Shown here piece after piece: positions 15,148 through 24,542 of a stretch of 64,000 nt of DNA. The notes below the pieces were generated by a model that saw only the letters and a program-made list of their open reading frames with translations, did no database searches and was not told the DNA's origin. The DNA comes from Flavobacterium sp. (lineage in GTDB: Bacteria > Bacteroidota > Bacteroidia > Flavobacteriales > Flavobacteriaceae): NCBI GenBank assembly GCA_017983975.1, contig JAGOAL010000001.1, positions 17,707 to 81,706 on the forward strand. The letters run 5' to 3'. Made by a program: the position numbers and the translations under genes. Each line of letters begins with the position of its first letter. The stretch's first letter is position 1.

Positions 15148-16896
15148 TTATTGATTCATCGAAATTAAAAATTCTTCGTTGTTTCGGGTTTTCTTAAATC
15201 GGTCGTGGATAAAATCCATCGCTTCTACTGGATTCATATCGGCAAGATATTTACGCATGATCCACATTCTATGAATGGTATTTTCGTCTAACAATAAGTC
15301 ATCACGACGCGTACTTGAAGATACTAAGTCGATTGCAGGGAAAATACGTTTGTTAGCAATTCTTCTATCCAACTGTAATTCCATATTACCCGTTCCTTTG
15401 AATTCTTCAAAGATAACTTCGTCCATTTTAGAACCTGTTTCGGTTAATGCTGTAGCAATGATACTCAATGAACCACCGTTTTCTACATTACGAGCTGCTC
15501 CAAAGAAACGTTTTGGTTTTTGTAACGCATTAGCATCCACACCACCACTTAATATTTTTCCAGAGGCAGGTTGTACTGTATTATAAGCTCTAGCTAAACG
15601 TGTAATTGAATCTAATAAAATGACAACATCATGACCACATTCTACTAAACGTTTTGCTTTTTCTAACACAATATTTGCAATCTTAACGTGCTCTTGAGGC
15701 TCTCTATCAAAAGTAGAAGCAATAACTTCTCCTCTTACACTACGTTGCATATCGGTAACTTCTTCTGGGCGTTCATCTATCAATAATACAATTAAGTATA
15801 CTTCCGGATGATTTGCTGCAATGGCATTAGCAACATCTTTCAACAACATGGTTTTACCCGTTTTTGGTTGGGCAACAATCATTCCACGTTGTCCTTTGCC
15901 AATAGGCGAAAACAAATCGATTATACGCGTCGAAATAGTACTATTTCTATCGGCTAAGTTGAATTTTTCCGTTGGGAAAACTGGTGTTAAATGTTCAAAT
16001 GAAATTCGATCTCTAACTACTTGTGGATCGTGACCGTTTATTTTCAATACTTTTACCAATGGAAAATATTTCTCGCCTTCCTTTGGAGGACGCACCACTC
16101 CTTTTACAGTATCTCCCGTTTTTAATCCGAATAAACGAATTTGCGAAGTTGATAAGTAAATATCATCTGGTGAAGCTAAATAATTATAATCAGACGAACG
16201 TAAAAAACCATACCCATCTGGCATCATTTCTAATACCCCTTCACTCTCGATGATACCATCGAACTCATAATCAGGTTCTCTAAAATTTTGTTTTTTATTT
16301 TGATGCGGATTTTTATTTCCGTTAGCTCCATTTCCACCTTCAACTGCATTATTTTTTTTATAATCAGGATGGTTAGGATTATTTTGATTGGCCTTATAAT
16401 TTGGATTTTTAGGACCGTTTTTCTCACTTGGAGTGGTTTCTGTAACAGTTTCAGTGGCTGTTTGCTCAACTTGTGTATCAATTGGGGTTGCTTGCGCTAA
16501 AGGCTTTTTATTTTTAAAATCTTTTCTTGGCAACTTGTTCGTTGGTTTAGGAGCAAACGCTGTAGTTTCAGACTCTTGCTTTTCAATATCCACCTCAACT
16601 TTTTCAGGTTGTGGTTCAACAGGCAACTCTTTTAATGGTTGAGAAAACAAGTCTTTTTTAATTTGTGGCGACTTAACTCCTTCTTTTTTAGGAGCTATTC
16701 GCGCTCTTTTCTCTTTAGGTTGTTCTGTGGGTGCAATTTCAGCTTTTATAACTTCTGGCTTTGCTGCTTGTAAATCTAAAATTTGATAGACTAAATCGTC
16801 TTTTTTTAAAGATCGGTATTTATTGATCTTTGCTACTTTTGCAATTTCTTGCAAATCAGAGAGTTTCATCTCTTTTAATACTTCAATATCGAACAT
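15148..16896 (-). CDS. rho: Transcription termination factor Rho (with long N-terminal insertion)
   Basis: The 582-residue hexameric RNA helicase ends transcripts in an ATP-dependent way. An N-terminal SAP-like Rho_N segment is at residues ~7-45 ([20 protein letters not shown]). Then comes a low-complexity Lys/Pro/Asn/Gln-rich insertion to ~210, the RNA-binding cold-shock-like domain ([15 protein letters not shown], ~220-290), and the RecA-type core with Walker [10 protein letters not shown] near residue 345, the [13 protein letters not shown] stretch, and the Q-loop region. E. coli Rho has 419 residues; the excess is the insertion. The gene faces a DUF4293 gene at 17084. Confidence 0.97.
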   Translation of the reverse strand: MFDIEVLKEMKLSDLQEIAKVAKINKYRSLKKDDLVYQILDLQAAKPEVIKAEIAPTEQPKEKRARIAPKKEGVKSPQIKKDLFSQPLKELPVEPQPEKVEVDIEKQESETTAFAPKPTNKLPRKDFKNKKPLAQATPIDTQVEQTATETVTETTPSEKNGPKNPNYKANQNNPNHPDYKKNNAVEGGNGANGNKNPHQNKKQNFREPDYEFDGIIESEGVLEMMPDGYGFLRSSDYNYLASPDDIYLSTSQIRLFGLKTGDTVKGVVRPPKEGEKYFPLVKVLKINGHDPQVVRDRISFEHLTPVFPTEKFNLADRNSTISTRIIDLFSPIGKGQRGMIVAQPKTGKTMLLKDVANAIAANHPEVYLIVLLIDERPEEVTDMQRSVRGEVIASTFDREPQEHVKIANIVLEKAKRLVECGHDVVILLDSITRLARAYNTVQPASGKILSGGVDANALQKPKRFFGAARNVENGGSLSIIATALTETGSKMDEVIFEEFKGTGNMELQLDRRIANKRIFPAIDLVSSSTRRDDLLLDENTIHRMWIMRKYLADMNPVEAMDFIHDRFKKTRNNEEFLISMNQ

Positions 16897-17055
16897 GGAT
16901 ATATTTTGAATAAAATGTTTGGTTGATTAAAAACAAAAAATGATAAGATTTTTTTTGCTGTGTAAGATGTCGCAGAATGAAGTACTTACGAATAATACGT
17001 TGCAATAGTACGAATAAATTTGGAAATAACAATAGTTTAAATAAAAAAGAAATAC

Positions 17056-17063
17056 TATTTTTG
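17056..17063 (+). promoter_or_regulatory. -7 box (TATTTTTG) of the DUF4293 gene
   Basis: Exact TAnnTTTG match, 20 bp before ATG 17084. The 187 bp between this gene and rho hold both promoters; nothing else is seen there. Confidence 0.45.
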
Positions 17064-17083
17064 TTTCACTAAAAAAGAAAATA

Positions 17084-17503
17084 ATGATTCAACGTATTCA
17101 AACACTTTATATGACGCTTAGTGCTATTGCAACTGGAGCGTTGCCTTTTGTTTTTGAATTATGGACATTAAAAACTGATAATCAAGCAACTGCTGTATTT
17201 TTAACCTCATCTGCAATTTATTTATCGCTATTTGGTTTGGTTACTTTGCTTGCCATTATTAGTATTTTTAGTTTTAAAAAGCGACAAAATCAATTTGTAT
17301 TGAACAGATTGACCATGATATTTAACTTTATTTTACTAGGATTTTTTGTGTATCGCTCGCTAAACTTATCCGGAGAAACCATGGTTTCAGAGAAGGGTAT
17401 TGGGATGTTTCTTCCTGCAATTTCTATCGTTTTATTAGTCTTGGCAAACAAGGCAATAAAAAAGGACGAAGATCTCGTAAAATCTGTGGATCGATTACGA
17501 TAA
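17084..17503 (+). CDS. DUF4293 family membrane protein
   Basis: The 139-residue protein has four predicted membrane helices (~8-26, 42-64, 78-95, 107-123) and the N-terminal MIQRIQTLYM signature that recurs in this family. The family occurs next to rho in many Bacteroidota, and the same arrangement (divergent) is seen here. No catalytic residue is apparent and the function is unknown. Confidence 0.88.
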   Translation: MIQRIQTLYMTLSAIATGALPFVFELWTLKTDNQATAVFLTSSAIYLSLFGLVTLLAIISIFSFKKRQNQFVLNRLTMIFNFILLGFFVYRSLNLSGETMVSEKGIGMFLPAISIVLLVLANKAIKKDEDLVKSVDRLR

Positions 17504-17532
17504 ACCTATCATCTTAGTTTATTAGTGCGAAG

Positions 17533-17565
17533 AAAAAATCCGAAGCGAAAGTTTCGGATTTTTTT
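17533..17565 (+). terminator. Terminator after the DUF4293 gene
   Basis: A 12-bp stem (AAAAAATCCGAA with TTCGGATTTTTT), an 8-base loop and a T run, placed 30 bp after the stop codon. Confidence 0.88.
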
Positions 17566-17603
17566 GTTTATTTAAACTGAACACTGCAACTGAACACTGA
17601 CCA

Positions 17604-18098
17604 CTATTTTTTTCCTAGTTCAATCACCTCTAAACACTGAATTTTATCGCCATCAATTTCAAAACGCAACATGGTGCGCACTTGATGAAACCCATATTTA
17701 CCACATGCCCCTGGATTCATGTGTAATAAATTTAACTTCTTATCAAACTGTACTTTTAGAATATGCGAATGTCCGCAAATGAATAACTTGGGTGGGTTTT
17801 TAGTAATTTCTTCTCGTATTGCCGGACTATATTTATCGGGATAACCTCCAATGTGGGTAATCCAAACCTCTACTCCTTCACACCAAAAACGATTGTTCAA
17901 CGGAAATTCCATTCGCGCTTTATCATCATCAATATTACCATAAACAGCGCGCAGGGGTTTTACCTTTTTAATCGCATCCGTAACCGCTAAATCACCAATA
18001 TCACCCGCATGCCAAACTTCATCGGCTTGGTTGACATATTTTAAAATAACATCGTCAATGTGACTGTGTGTGTCAGATAGCAGTAGGATTTTCTTCAT
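17604..18098 (-). CDS. YfcE/MJ0936-type metallophosphoesterase
   Basis: From ATG 18098 the product has 164 residues. Metal-binding motifs are in order: LLSDTHSH at the N terminus, HAGDIGD (~33-39), GNIDD, THIGG and CGHSH (~108-112). This is the calcineurin-like phosphodiesterase family of YfcE. I rejected the TTG at 18113 because the start MKKILLLSDTH is the usual one. It likely hydrolyses phosphodiesters or nucleotides; the substrate is unknown. Confidence 0.9.
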   Translation of the reverse strand: MKKILLLSDTHSHIDDVILKYVNQADEVWHAGDIGDLAVTDAIKKVKPLRAVYGNIDDDKARMEFPLNNRFWCEGVEVWITHIGGYPDKYSPAIREEITKNPPKLFICGHSHILKVQFDKKLNLLHMNPGACGKYGFHQVRTMLRFEIDGDKIQCLEVIELGKK

Positions 18099-18218
18099 TA
18101 TAAAAAGTTGCAAAGTAATAAGTGCCTAAGATGCAAAGTTGATAAAAAATATAATAGGCTATGTATCTTTTTCTTTTTAATTAAGAAAACTTTGAATTAC
18201 AATACGTCATTTTCTTTG

Positions 18219-18226
18219 TAACTTTG
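18219..18226 (+). promoter_or_regulatory. truA: -7 box (TAACTTTG) of truA
   Basis: Exact TAnnTTTG match, 25 bp before the TTG start at 18252. A TTTG at 18191-18194 lies 24 bp upstream, close to the usual -33 spacing. The box sits in a stretch of TTTGTAACTTTGCG type that recurs elsewhere in the window. Confidence 0.5.
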
Positions 18227-18251
18227 CGACTTTAAAACTTTAGAAGAAATT

Positions 18252-18998
18252 TTGAGATATTTCATAGCATTTGCTTACAACGGAAAAAACTTCCACGGAT
18301 TTCAGAGTCAGCCTGATGCAGCATCAGTACAAGAAACTCTGGAACAGGCACTTTCTACACTATTTCGAGAGAAAATTGCTATTGTAGGCGCCGGAAGAAC
18401 CGACACAGGTGTGCATGCTAAACAAATGTATGCTCATTTTGATACCGAATTGGATTTAGAATCCGATTATTGGTCACACAAATTGAATTCGTTTTTACCG
18501 CCTTCGATTGTTGTTTACCGAATTTTTTCAGTTCATCCAGATGCTCATGCGCGTTTTGATGCCACTTCCAGAACCTACGAATATAACATTCACACTTTTA
18601 AAGATGCTTTTATTTCTGAGGGAAGTTGGTACCATTCCCTTCCTTTAGATGTAGAAAAAATGAACGAAGCATGTTCCCTTTTATTTGAATACATCGATTT
18701 TGAATGTTTTTCAAAAGTACATACCGATGTGAATACGTTTAATTGTAAAATTTCGGAAGCACATTGGAAACAATTGGGAAATCAACTTATCTTTACCATC
18801 ACTGCTGATCGCTTTTTGCGAAATATGGTGCGAGCCATTGTAGGAACCATGGTGAATATTGGTTTAGGAAAAATTGAAGTAGCCGATTTGAGAACCATTA
18901 TTGAAAGTAAAGACCGAAGTAAAGCAGGATTTTCAGTTCCGGCACACGGATTATATTTAGTTAATGTAGCTTATCCTTATATTAAGGATAGAAAATAG
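18252..18998 (+). CDS. truA: tRNA pseudouridine synthase A (pseudouridines 38-40)
   Basis: The 248-residue enzyme has the catalytic Asp51 in GAGRTDTGVHA, the N-terminal RYFIAFAYNGKNFHGFQ, and the RFLRNMVRAIVGT motif near residue 185. It modifies uridines 38-40 in the tRNA anticodon arm. The start is TTG 18252: the residues that follow it match the family's N terminus exactly, and no ATG or GTG is nearby. An ABC exporter gene follows after 18 bp, probably in the same operon. Confidence 0.95.
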   Translation: MRYFIAFAYNGKNFHGFQSQPDAASVQETLEQALSTLFREKIAIVGAGRTDTGVHAKQMYAHFDTELDLESDYWSHKLNSFLPPSIVVYRIFSVHPDAHARFDATSRTYEYNIHTFKDAFISEGSWYHSLPLDVEKMNEACSLLFEYIDFECFSKVHTDVNTFNCKISEAHWKQLGNQLIFTITADRFLRNMVRAIVGTMVNIGLGKIEVADLRTIIESKDRSKAGFSVPAHGLYLVNVAYPYIKDRK

Positions 18999-19016
18999 AC
19001 AGTAGAACATAGAAAA

Positions 19017-20768
19017 ATGAAGCTCATCAAATCCAATTCACTTAAAAAAGTATTACACTACGCAAAACCTTATCAAAAAAGGTTCAATTGGGTAATTGTT
19101 TGGGCAATATTACTATCAATTTTCGCTGCTGCCCGACCTTATTTATTGAAACAAACCGTTGACGAATATATTAAACCCGAAGACAAACACGGATTATTGG
19201 TTTATGTTGTCATTATGGCCGTAGTATTATTACTCGAAGTTTTAGCACAATTTTATTTTACGTATTGGGCCAACTGGTTAGGACAAGACATTATTAGAGA
19301 CTTACGAGATAAACTTTTTAAACACATTACTTCGTTTAAAATGAAGTATTTTGATATGGAACCGGTAGGGAAATTAGTTACCCGTTCGGTTTCCGATATT
19401 GAATCTATTGCCAGTATTTTCAGTCAAGGGTTGTTCATGATTGTGAGTGATGTGTTGAAAATGATTGTAATTTTAGCCATTATGTTCTTTATGAACTGGA
19501 AATTATCGCTCATTGTTTTAGCTGCGATGCCTATTTTAATTTTTGCTACCGATATTTTCCAAAAGAAAATGAAAGTAGCGTTTAATGACGTTCGAAATGA
19601 AGTGGCTAATCTAAACACCTTTGTTCAAGAACGTTTAACCGGAATGAAAATTGTACAATTATTCAATCGTGAAAACATTGAATTGGAAAAGTTTAAAGAA
19701 ATCAATCAAAAACACAATGTCGCTTGGTTGAAAAACATTTTGTACAACTCCATCTTCTTCCCTATTGCCGATATTGTTTCGTCTTTAACCCTTGGCGCTA
19801 TTGTTTATTCGGCAGGAATATCAATTATTAGCGGTGCAAATCATAGCAGCATTGGCGATTTATTTGCTTACACAATGTTAATTAACATGCTTTTTAACCC
19901 ATTACGTCAAATTGCTGATAAATTTAACGTGATGCAAATGGGGATTGTAGCCGCCGATCGGGTTTTTGAAATTTTAGATACCGAAGACAATGTACAAGAT
20001 AACGGCACTGTTGAAGCATCGCATTTTAAAGGTACTATTCAATTAAAAGACGTGCGCTTTAGTTATATCAAAGATGAAGAGGTTTTAAAAGGCATTAATT
20101 TAGAAGTTCAACCCGGCGAAACCATTGCTATTGTGGGAAGCACAGGCGCTGGAAAATCGACCATAATTAATTTATTGAATCGTTTTTACGAAATTAATTC
20201 GGGCACAATTACCATTGATAACCGAAACATCAACGACTATACGTTAGACAGTCTTCGCAAGCAAATTGCTATTGTATTGCAAGACGTTTTCTTATTTTCC
20301 GATAGTATTTATAACAATATTACGCTTCATAATGAAAACATAACCCGCGAAGAAGTAATTGTTGCCGCTAAGAAAATAGGGGTTCACGATTTCATTATGA
20401 GTTTACCCGAAGGCTATGATTATAATGTAAAAGAACGCGGCGTCATGCTTTCTTCGGGCCAACGCCAATTGATTGCCTTTTTGAGAGCTTATGTCAGTAA
20501 TCCAAGTATCTTAATTTTAGATGAAGCCACCTCTTCTATTGATACGCATTCGGAAGAATTAATACAAAAAGCAACCGAAACCATTACCAAAGACCGAACT
20601 TCGATTGTTATTGCACACCGCTTGGCAACTATTGTCAATGCCAGTAAAATTATTGTCATGGACAAAGGTCAAATTGTGGAACAAGGCACGCATCAAGAAT
20701 TATTAGCCCATTCGGATGGCTTTTATAAAAAACTATATGATTCTCAATTTGCGGTTGAAGTGGAATAG
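19017..20768 (+). CDS. MsbA-like ABC exporter (fused permease and ATPase)
   Basis: The 583-residue half-transporter has six membrane helices in the N-terminal ~320 residues and a C-terminal ATPase with Walker A GSTGAGKST (~374-382), signature LSSGQRQ (~478), Walker B ILILDEATSSID, and the H-loop IAHRLAT. It forms a homo- or heterodimer that exports lipids, peptides or drugs. The signature Gln residue LSSGQ is normal for the exporter class. The substrate cannot be read from the sequence. It lies 18 bp after truA. Confidence 0.92.
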   Translation: MKLIKSNSLKKVLHYAKPYQKRFNWVIVWAILLSIFAAARPYLLKQTVDEYIKPEDKHGLLVYVVIMAVVLLLEVLAQFYFTYWANWLGQDIIRDLRDKLFKHITSFKMKYFDMEPVGKLVTRSVSDIESIASIFSQGLFMIVSDVLKMIVILAIMFFMNWKLSLIVLAAMPILIFATDIFQKKMKVAFNDVRNEVANLNTFVQERLTGMKIVQLFNRENIELEKFKEINQKHNVAWLKNILYNSIFFPIADIVSSLTLGAIVYSAGISIISGANHSSIGDLFAYTMLINMLFNPLRQIADKFNVMQMGIVAADRVFEILDTEDNVQDNGTVEASHFKGTIQLKDVRFSYIKDEEVLKGINLEVQPGETIAIVGSTGAGKSTIINLLNRFYEINSGTITIDNRNINDYTLDSLRKQIAIVLQDVFLFSDSIYNNITLHNENITREEVIVAAKKIGVHDFIMSLPEGYDYNVKERGVMLSSGQRQLIAFLRAYVSNPSILILDEATSSIDTHSEELIQKATETITKDRTSIVIAHRLATIVNASKIIVMDKGQIVEQGTHQELLAHSDGFYKKLYDSQFAVEVE

Positions 20769-20796
20769 TTTCAAGTTTCAAGTTTCAGGTTTCAGG
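20769..20796 (+). repeat. Four tandem 7-bp units (TTTCAAG/TTTCAGG)
   Basis: Two TTTCAAG units are followed by two TTTCAGG units, starting right after the exporter stop codon. The rest of the 228-bp gap to lpdA contains ACGCGGATAACTCGGATTG and several TTTGCG-containing segments (20900-20935). These resemble degraded members of the interspersed repeats found at 18180-18230 and 23145-23180. No gene is seen in the gap. Confidence 0.6.
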
Positions 20797-20996
20797 TTTT
20801 AGAACGCGGATAACTCGGATTGAACTGATTATCGCAGATTTTGTGTTCCTCTTGCTTTCCTTGTGCCCTTTGTGGTTAAGATTTACAGATTCCCTTTGTT
20901 TTTCTTTGCGTAAAACTTTGCGAACTTTGCGTTACAACATAAAAAATAATTCCTTAAATTCGCAACTTATAAATAAAACTGAAAAATTTTATACTA

Positions 20997-22385
20997 ATGA
21001 AATACGATATCATTGTTTTAGGAAGTGGTCCTGGTGGTTATGTAACTGCTATTAGAGCATCGCAATTAGGGTTCAAAGTAGCTGTAATTGAAAAAGAAAG
21101 TTTGGGTGGAATTTGTTTGAATTGGGGTTGTATCCCAACGAAAGCTTTATTAAAATCGGCTCAAGTTTTTGATTACCTAAAACATGCTTCAGATTATGGA
21201 TTAACCATTAAAGACTTTGATAAAGATTTCAACGCGGTAGTAAAACGTTCTCGTGATGTAGCCGACGGAATGAGCAAAGGGGTTCAATTCTTAATGAAGA
21301 AAAATAAAATTGATATTATTGATGGTTTTGGAAAAATTAAACCAGGCAAAAAAGTAGATGTAACAGCTGCCGATGGTAAAGTAACAGAATACTCGGCAGA
21401 TCATATTATCATTGCAACAGGAGCGCGTTCTCGCGAATTGCCTAACCTGCCACAAGATGGTAAAAAAGTAATTGGTTACCGCCAAGCAATGACGTTACCA
21501 GAACAACCAAAGAAAATGATTGTGGTAGGTTCGGGTGCTATTGGAGTTGAATTTGCGCATTTTTATAATGCTATGGGAACTGAAGTTACGATTGTAGAAT
21601 TCATGCCTAACATTGTTCCGGTAGAAGATGAAGACATTTCAAAACAAATGGAACGTTCTATGAAAAAAGCAGGTGTTACCATCATGACTAATGCTTCTGT
21701 GGAACGAATTGATACTGCTGGAAAAGGCGTTAAAGCCTTCGTTAAAACCGCAAAAGGGGAAGAAGTTTTAGAAGCCGATATCTTATTATCAGCTGTGGGA
21801 ATTAAAACCAACATTGAAAACATCGGATTAGAAGAAACAGGTATTGCTACCGATAGAGATAAAATATTAGTAAACGCATACTACCAAACAAATGTTCCAG
21901 GATACTACGCCATTGGTGATGTAACCCCTGGACAAGCGTTAGCACACGTTGCTTCGGCAGAAGGTATTTTGTGTGTAGAGAAAATTGCAGGTTTACACGT
22001 AGAAGCATTAGACTATGGAAATATTCCAGGTTGTACGTATGCAACACCTGAAATTGCATCGGTAGGATTAACTGAAAAACAAGCGAAAGAAAAAGGATAC
22101 GAATTAAAAATTGGTAAATTCCCATTCTCAGCTTCAGGAAAAGCAAAAGCTGCTGGAACACCTGACGGATTTGTAAAAGTAATTTTTGATGCTAAATATG
22201 GCGAATGGTTAGGTTGTCATATGATTGGTGCAGGCGTTACCGATATGATTGCAGAAGCGGTTGTAGCGCGTAAATTAGAAACTACTGGACACGAAATCTT
22301 AAAAGCAGTGCATCCACACCCAACGATGAGTGAAGCGGTTATGGAAGCTGTTGCTGAGGCTTATGGTGAAGTAATTCACTTATAG
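20997..22385 (+). CDS. lpdA: Dihydrolipoyl dehydrogenase
   Basis: The 462-residue flavoprotein has the FAD loop GSGPGGYVTA (9-18), the redox pair Cys40/Cys45 in GGICLNWGCIPTK, the NAD loop GSGAIGVEF (~178) and the C-terminal His-Glu motif HPHPTMSEA. It is E3 of 2-oxoacid dehydrogenase complexes and reoxidises the lipoyl arm of E2. A fused E1 gene lies 23 kb away at 45941; no E2 gene is in the window. It has a hairpin terminator downstream. Confidence 0.97.
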   Translation: MKYDIIVLGSGPGGYVTAIRASQLGFKVAVIEKESLGGICLNWGCIPTKALLKSAQVFDYLKHASDYGLTIKDFDKDFNAVVKRSRDVADGMSKGVQFLMKKNKIDIIDGFGKIKPGKKVDVTAADGKVTEYSADHIIIATGARSRELPNLPQDGKKVIGYRQAMTLPEQPKKMIVVGSGAIGVEFAHFYNAMGTEVTIVEFMPNIVPVEDEDISKQMERSMKKAGVTIMTNASVERIDTAGKGVKAFVKTAKGEEVLEADILLSAVGIKTNIENIGLEETGIATDRDKILVNAYYQTNVPGYYAIGDVTPGQALAHVASAEGILCVEKIAGLHVEALDYGNIPGCTYATPEIASVGLTEKQAKEKGYELKIGKFPFSASGKAKAAGTPDGFVKVIFDAKYGEWLGCHMIGAGVTDMIAEAVVARKLETTGHEILKAVHPHPTMSEAVMEAVAEAYGEVIHL

Positions 22386-22425
22386 TCTTTAGAATAAAGA
22401 AAATAGATTTTAAAAAATAGAATAC

Positions 22426-22456
22426 ATCCGATTTGTGAAAGCAGATCGGATTTTTT
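22426..22456 (+). terminator. Terminator after lpdA
   Basis: A 7-bp stem (ATCCGAT with ATCGGAT), a 12-base loop and 6 T. It also reaches the end of the convergent cmk gene at 22455. Confidence 0.75.
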
Positions 22457-23138
22457 ATATTTTCTCTTTCACCAACTTCAAAACCAATTCAAACTGTTCG
22501 GTTTTGCTCATCGCAGAATTGTCAATTTCAATAGCATCTGCTGCTTTTACTAAGGGCGAATCGTCTCTATGGGTATCAATGTAATCGCGTTCTTCTACGT
22601 TGTGTAATACTTCTTCAAAAGTAACCTGTTGACCTTTCTCCATTAATTCATCAAAACGGCGTTGGGCTCTGGTTTTTGAACTGGCGTTCATAAATAATTT
22701 GAGTTCGGCTTCTGGAAAAACCACGGTTCCTATATCTCTTCCGTCCATTACAATACCCTTGTCTTTGCCCATAGCTTGCTGCTGTTCTACTAATTTGGCA
22801 CGCACTTCAGATACTTCGGCTACTTTACTTACCATGCGAGACACTTCAATGGTCCTAATTTGCGTTTCAATGTTTTCGTTATTCAAATACATCTCGGCAA
22901 ATCCTAGTGTAGGATTGAATTGAAAGCGTAAATTGATATTTGGTAATTCAGCTATCAAACCCGATTTATCTAAATGCGTTTCGGAAACCAAATGGTGTTG
23001 CATGGCAAAAAAGGCTACTGCCCGATACATGGCTCCTGTATCTACATATACGTAACCTAATGCTGCAGCTAATTGTTTTGCTAAAGTACTTTTTCCGGTT
23101 GACGAAAAACCGTCTATTGCTATGGTAATTTTTTTCAT
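22455..23138 (-). CDS. cmk: (d)CMP kinase
   Basis: From ATG 23138 the product has 227 residues. Motifs are the P-loop GFSSTGKST (10-18), DTGAMYRA, the CMP-binding MDGRDIGTVVFP and RRFDEL. It phosphorylates CMP and dCMP in the cytosol. The upstream start at 23153 adds MWQKN and is not supported. In this family cmk often sits with porQ and lon, and here porQ follows 163 bp upstream on the same strand. Confidence 0.96.
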   Translation of the reverse strand: MKKITIAIDGFSSTGKSTLAKQLAAALGYVYVDTGAMYRAVAFFAMQHHLVSETHLDKSGLIAELPNINLRFQFNPTLGFAEMYLNNENIETQIRTIEVSRMVSKVAEVSEVRAKLVEQQQAMGKDKGIVMDGRDIGTVVFPEAELKLFMNASSKTRAQRRFDELMEKGQQVTFEEVLHNVEERDYIDTHRDDSPLVKAADAIEIDNSAMSKTEQFELVLKLVKEKI

Positions 23139-23301
23139 ATTTTTTTGCCACAAAAACGCTAAGGCGCTAAGTTTTATATTATTTAATCTATTGACTTTTT
23201 TTAAACATATAAGTCATATAAGTTTTTTTTTAGTAATACTTTGTATATAATAAAGTTCATTTAAGTATTCACTCCTCACTAATCACTCCAAACTCCCTAC
23301 T

Positions 23302-24321
23302 CTAATTCAAATCAATCATCAAGCCAAACAAACTAGAATTGGCTGCCACGGTATATCGGGAATAGGAATAATCTAATTTTACTTTTCCGAAACGTATTCC
23401 GAAACCTACCGATATTCCGGAAAAATGACGTTGCTCTATAATTCGTAATTCTTCACTTCTTCTGAAATTATAACCTATTCGAATATTAAATCCTTTCTCT
23501 GGAAATAATTCGGCACCCAAAATCACATGACGAAGGGCATTATTAAAAAACGAAACTTTCTCTTCTTGAGTGCTGCCATCTAAACTGGTTTCAGCTCTAT
23601 TTGGATTGGAAAAAGCTATATTCCATTGCTGTAAATTCTCAAAGGTCATGTGCCATCGAATCGGTACATTTTCTAATAATTGTGAAATTCCCGCATCGAT
23701 TGAAAGCGGTAGTCTTTCACGCGTTTCGGCATACGGCGTAATTTGTGCACCAATATTACGAATGGCCAACCCATAATTGATATCGTTTTTAGTATCAACA
23801 TACAAAAGCCCTAAATCTACTGCAGCACCCCATGAATTATAGGTTTCTAAGGTAGACGAAATCAATTTAGCATTAGCACCCAAATATACCTCAGTCCAAG
23901 GAATATTATAAGCATAACCCATCGACAAAGCTGCTTCACTTCCTGTAAAATTATTGGTCAGATTTCCTAGCTCATCTCTTCCTTCAAAAGTACCATAATT
24001 GATATAACTGATTCCGGCGTGAAATGTTTGCACATGCTGATCATACGTATAGGCATAAGCAGCGGTTCCATACGTTACTTCGCCAAAATAGTTGCCATAA
24101 TTTGCCGATAAGCGATTGCTCATTTTTCCATTAATCGTTGCCGGATTATAAAACGCCTGATTGACATCATAATCAACTACAGTGACTGTTTTACCTCCTA
24201 ATGCGGCTTGACGAGGCGATTGTGCTAAATTTAAAAACTGATATACATACTTACCTCCTATTTGACTGTATGAAAGAGCCGAAAGGAAGCAGAAAAAAAA
24301 TAATATCGTTTTTTGTTGCAT
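23302..24321 (-). CDS. porQ: Type IX secretion system protein PorQ
   Basis: The 339-residue protein has a signal peptide (to SYSQ, ~residue 20) and an outer-membrane beta-barrel pattern throughout. It shows the family start GGKYVYQFLNLAQSPRQAALGGKTV and ends with alternating aromatic strands and Asn at the C terminus. PorQ belongs with PorU, PorV and PorZ in the attachment complex on the cell surface that handles cargo of the Bacteroidota type IX secretion system. The neighbours cmk and lon are the expected context. A cargo protein with a matching sorting domain is encoded at 40743. Confidence 0.9.
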   Translation of the reverse strand: MQQKTILFFFCFLSALSYSQIGGKYVYQFLNLAQSPRQAALGGKTVTVVDYDVNQAFYNPATINGKMSNRLSANYGNYFGEVTYGTAAYAYTYDQHVQTFHAGISYINYGTFEGRDELGNLTNNFTGSEAALSMGYAYNIPWTEVYLGANAKLISSTLETYNSWGAAVDLGLLYVDTKNDINYGLAIRNIGAQITPYAETRERLPLSIDAGISQLLENVPIRWHMTFENLQQWNIAFSNPNRAETSLDGSTQEEKVSFFNNALRHVILGAELFPEKGFNIRIGYNFRRSEELRIIEQRHFSGISVGFGIRFGKVKLDYSYSRYTVAANSSLFGLMIDLN

Positions 24322-24390
24322 TTTGCCGTGTTAACTTAATGATAACGCAAGTGCGAAGATAAAATTATATTGATTAGGAAACAAAAAAAG

Positions 24391-24522
24391 GAGAGTGTAT
24401 CTAAGAGTCTTGATTTGTCAAGCTGAACTCGTTTCAGCTTCTATAAATATTTGATTTTTAATCTTTATAGATTCCGAAATAAATTCGGAATGACATACCA
24501 CTAACTTTTAGATACACTCTCT
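24391..24522. repeat. Palindromic intergenic element (MITE-like)
   Basis: A 14-bp perfect inverted repeat (GAGAGTGTATCTAA at 24391-24404 and TTAGATACACTCTC at 24509-24522) encloses two smaller hairpins: AGCTGAA/TTCAGCT (24421-24439) and ATTCCGAA/TTCGGAAT (24471-24492). The inner GGAATGACA end matches the ends of a second element at 53693. It fills most of the gap between lon and porQ. No gene is inside. Confidence 0.75.
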
Positions 24523-24542
24523 TTTAATTCTATTATTTAAGA

